The notes under the pieces are model-generated. The model saw only the letters and a list, made by a program, of their open reading frames with translations, was not told the origin of the DNA and did no database searches. 55,507 nucleotides of DNA from an uncultured Acetatifactor sp. (lineage in GTDB: Bacteria > Bacillota > Clostridia > Lachnospirales > Lachnospiraceae): positions 1 through 55,507 of the forward strand of contig CAKRTS010000022.1 in assembly GCA_934402315.1 (NCBI GenBank), in the 5' to 3' direction. Position 1 is the first letter of the stretch. The number at the start of each line of letters is the position of its first letter. A program made the translations under genes and the position numbers. Shown piece after piece: positions 54,165 through 55,507 of this stretch.

Positions 54165-55507
54165 TTGAAAGCAGGAGCTACATATAAACTGGTGGTGTCA
54201 GTCAATGCTGACGCCATCAGTATAGACAAGATGATAATTACTCTCAAGGGACAGAAATCTGATAAAATACAGAAAATCTATCCCGGGGAGGTGGAGCTTA
54301 AGGACGGACGATGGCGCGTTCCGTTGACGCAGGAGGACACTGCATCGCTTGCGGGGCAATATATCGACATTGAAGCCCAGATTAATTATAGTAATAAATC
54401 CGTAGCCAAGACAACGCTCAAGAGTATCTATATAGCGCCGACCCTTGCAACGGAATTCGTGGACGGCAGTACCCCGGATGACCGGGATACAACAGATGTG
54501 AACCTTGAGATAATCGGAGAGGTTGTTGAGGTTGGTCGATCAATATCGACAGATACCGCGGAAACGACCTACGCCCGGAAATATCCGCTTGGCGCGGCAT
54601 ATTTTAATTATACCGAGTATTTTGTAGGTAAGGACATGGAAGAGTCTGCCCGGAAATTGGCAAAATATGATCTGATCTGTTGCGAGGGAGCAATCAGCAA
54701 GTGGACTGACAGCACCAAGAGACAGGATGAACTTGCGCTCGTGCAGCTTGTCCGGGAGCACAATCCGAACGTAAAGTTTTTTCGTTACATCTCGGTCAAT
54801 TCCAAGTATGATAGTGCGCAGGATAAGCGCATACCTATCAACAAAAAGGATATGTATCAGCAAATCAGAGCTACGTTGCATATGGGCGGAACATGGACTA
54901 CAGCGACGGACAGCGACGGCTATGATATTATCACGGGCGGCATCCCGTATGACGGAATCTTCTGGGATGAGTTTGACTCTCATGCCGGAATAACCGAGCT
55001 GAACGAAGGTGAAGAGCCGTCATGGGCAAGTGTTGTGGAAAAGCAGAACGATCTGATTGAAGAAGCGAGACGCTTGGGGCTCTGTTCATTTGGAAATGCA
55101 TGGTATGTAATCGAGATGGTGTCTGGCAAGCCGATGAGCATTGACCCGGTATACAATCCTGATTCGTTGCCGTCCTCTATTGGCGAGGATGATTATCTGC
55201 TGGTGGAATCCTGCGAATTTTATCCCAAGGAGCCTATAGACGGTTATGGATATTGGAGCACGGCTGCGTCGGCTTACAAGATTTATAACTATATGCAGAA
55301 CTACTATCCTACGCAGAAAGCAAAGCTGGTGTCATTTTCCTCGGGCGGCTACAACATGTCGATCGAAGAAAAACAGCGGGCGTTGACATGGATGATCTTT
55401 GATACCGTCGCTATGGGAGGACATTATATCTGCTTCGATCAGGGACTGGATTATGAGCTTCCCGACATCCTGCAGCAATTTTACTATAATAATAGAAGCA
55501 ATGCGAC
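54165..55507 (+). CDS. Phage baseplate-like domain fused to a glycoside hydrolase-like protein (partial)
   Basis: At least 447 residues, open to the window end. TTG 54165 follows AAGGAGG. The first 95 residues (YKLVVSVNADAISIDKMIIT, DGRWRVPLTQEDTASLAGQY) match the small immunoglobulin-like domain near BppU-type baseplate genes in clostridial phages. Residues 150 onward look like a TIM-barrel hydrolase: YARKYPLGAAYFNYTEYF, NPNVKFFRYISVNS, YDGIFWDEFDS, and LGLCSFGNAWYVIE. The DE pair in FWDEFD is a candidate acid site. It could be a virion glycan-cleaving enzyme or a lysogenic gene; the family is uncertain. Confidence 0.6.
   Translation, partial: MKAGATYKLVVSVNADAISIDKMIITLKGQKSDKIQKIYPGEVELKDGRWRVPLTQEDTASLAGQYIDIEAQINYSNKSVAKTTLKSIYIAPTLATEFVDGSTPDDRDTTDVNLEIIGEVVEVGRSISTDTAETTYARKYPLGAAYFNYTEYFVGKDMEESARKLAKYDLICCEGAISKWTDSTKRQDELALVQLVREHNPNVKFFRYISVNSKYDSAQDKRIPINKKDMYQQIRATLHMGGTWTTATDSDGYDIITGGIPYDGIFWDEFDSHAGITELNEGEEPSWASVVEKQNDLIEEARRLGLCSFGNAWYVIEMVSGKPMSIDPVYNPDSLPSSIGEDDYLLVESCEFYPKEPIDGYGYWSTAASAYKIYNYMQNYYPTQKAKLVSFSSGGYNMSIEEKQRALTWMIFDTVAMGGHYICFDQGLDYELPDILQQFYYNNRSNA

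Larger units (their letters stand above)
18562..55507. mobile_element. Siphovirus prophage, HK97-type head, right end not in window
   Basis: From the tRNA-Pro 3' end onward the genes form a full temperate phage order: integrase, repressor switch, early small genes, nucleases, TerS/TerL, portal, protease, capsid, connectors, tail tube, chaperone, tape measure, baseplate, holin and endolysin. Dit plus Gp37-like and a tape measure of 1281 residues indicate a long non-contractile tail. All key structural genes are full length with no frame breaks other than the programmed one, so it may be inducible. No right attachment site is reached. Confidence 0.93.

Overview
The window looks like part of a Clostridia chromosome, most likely a gut member of the Lachnospiraceae. 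The signs are a homodimeric pyruvate:ferredoxin oxidoreductase, a two-gene minimal SUF iron-sulfur system instead of a full suf operon, DUF6171/DUF1700/DUF3737 proteins typical of that family, strong AGGAGG ribosome binding sites and sigma-A type promoters. The genus cannot be fixed from the sequence alone.

Host part, 1 to about 18560. A tRNA cluster (CAU tRNA cut by one base at the window edge, Asp, Val) ends in a bidirectional terminator shared with a MATE transporter on the minus strand. Then come a DUF3737 beta-helix protein plus a MalY/PatB C-S lyase (plus strand), a minus-strand run sufC - sufBD-like - nifJ, a chemotaxis receptor, tRNA-Arg, a 580-residue double-HTH protein, a TetR regulator behind a perfect consensus promoter with a palindromic operator, small proteins (DUF6171, DUF1700, a 49-residue N/Q/K-rich peptide), and a tightly coupled operon of a THUMP-type RNA methyltransferase, a membrane-anchored amidase-fold protein that has lost its zinc ligands, RdgB and a YfcE phosphodiesterase. 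tRNA-Pro(TGG) follows.

Prophage part, from the 3' end of tRNA-Pro to the window end (about 37 kb, right end not reached). Order: integrase and a secreted TP-repeat protein (minus); an immunity region with divergent consensus promoters; an early region of small proteins interrupted by two inverted cassettes, a membrane protein and a DUF4145 protein, that share a duplicated promoter-leader; an HUH Rep-like protein preceded by three hairpins; RNase H-like, PcfK-like, DUF7666, PcfJ and ParB-like HTH proteins; nucleases (two HNH, one PD-(D/E)XK), Lar-like, RHH and BlaI-like proteins; a second tyrosine recombinase; a late sigma-like activator; then a complete HK97-type head and long-tail module (HNH, TerS, TerL, portal, ClpP-like protease, capsid, connectors, tail tube, a -1 frameshift tail chaperone, tape measure, Dit, Gp37-like, baseplate and fibre proteins), XhlA, holin, amidase endolysin, and a glycoside-hydrolase-like protein running off the end. 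This is a siphovirus.

Most notable signals: (1) a perfect 16-bp palindrome, GTTGCACCGGTGCAAC, present five times in the prophage and not seen in the host part, three times exactly 15-16 nt before a start codon; (2) the duplicated promoter-leader with a covarying hairpin in front of two inverted accessory genes; (3) a 42-residue antisense membrane peptide with its own promoter inside the tail operon; (4) the Rep-like gene with a hairpin cluster; (5) the inactive-looking amidase-fold protein in the host operon. All functions are read from sequence patterns by eye; no database search was run.
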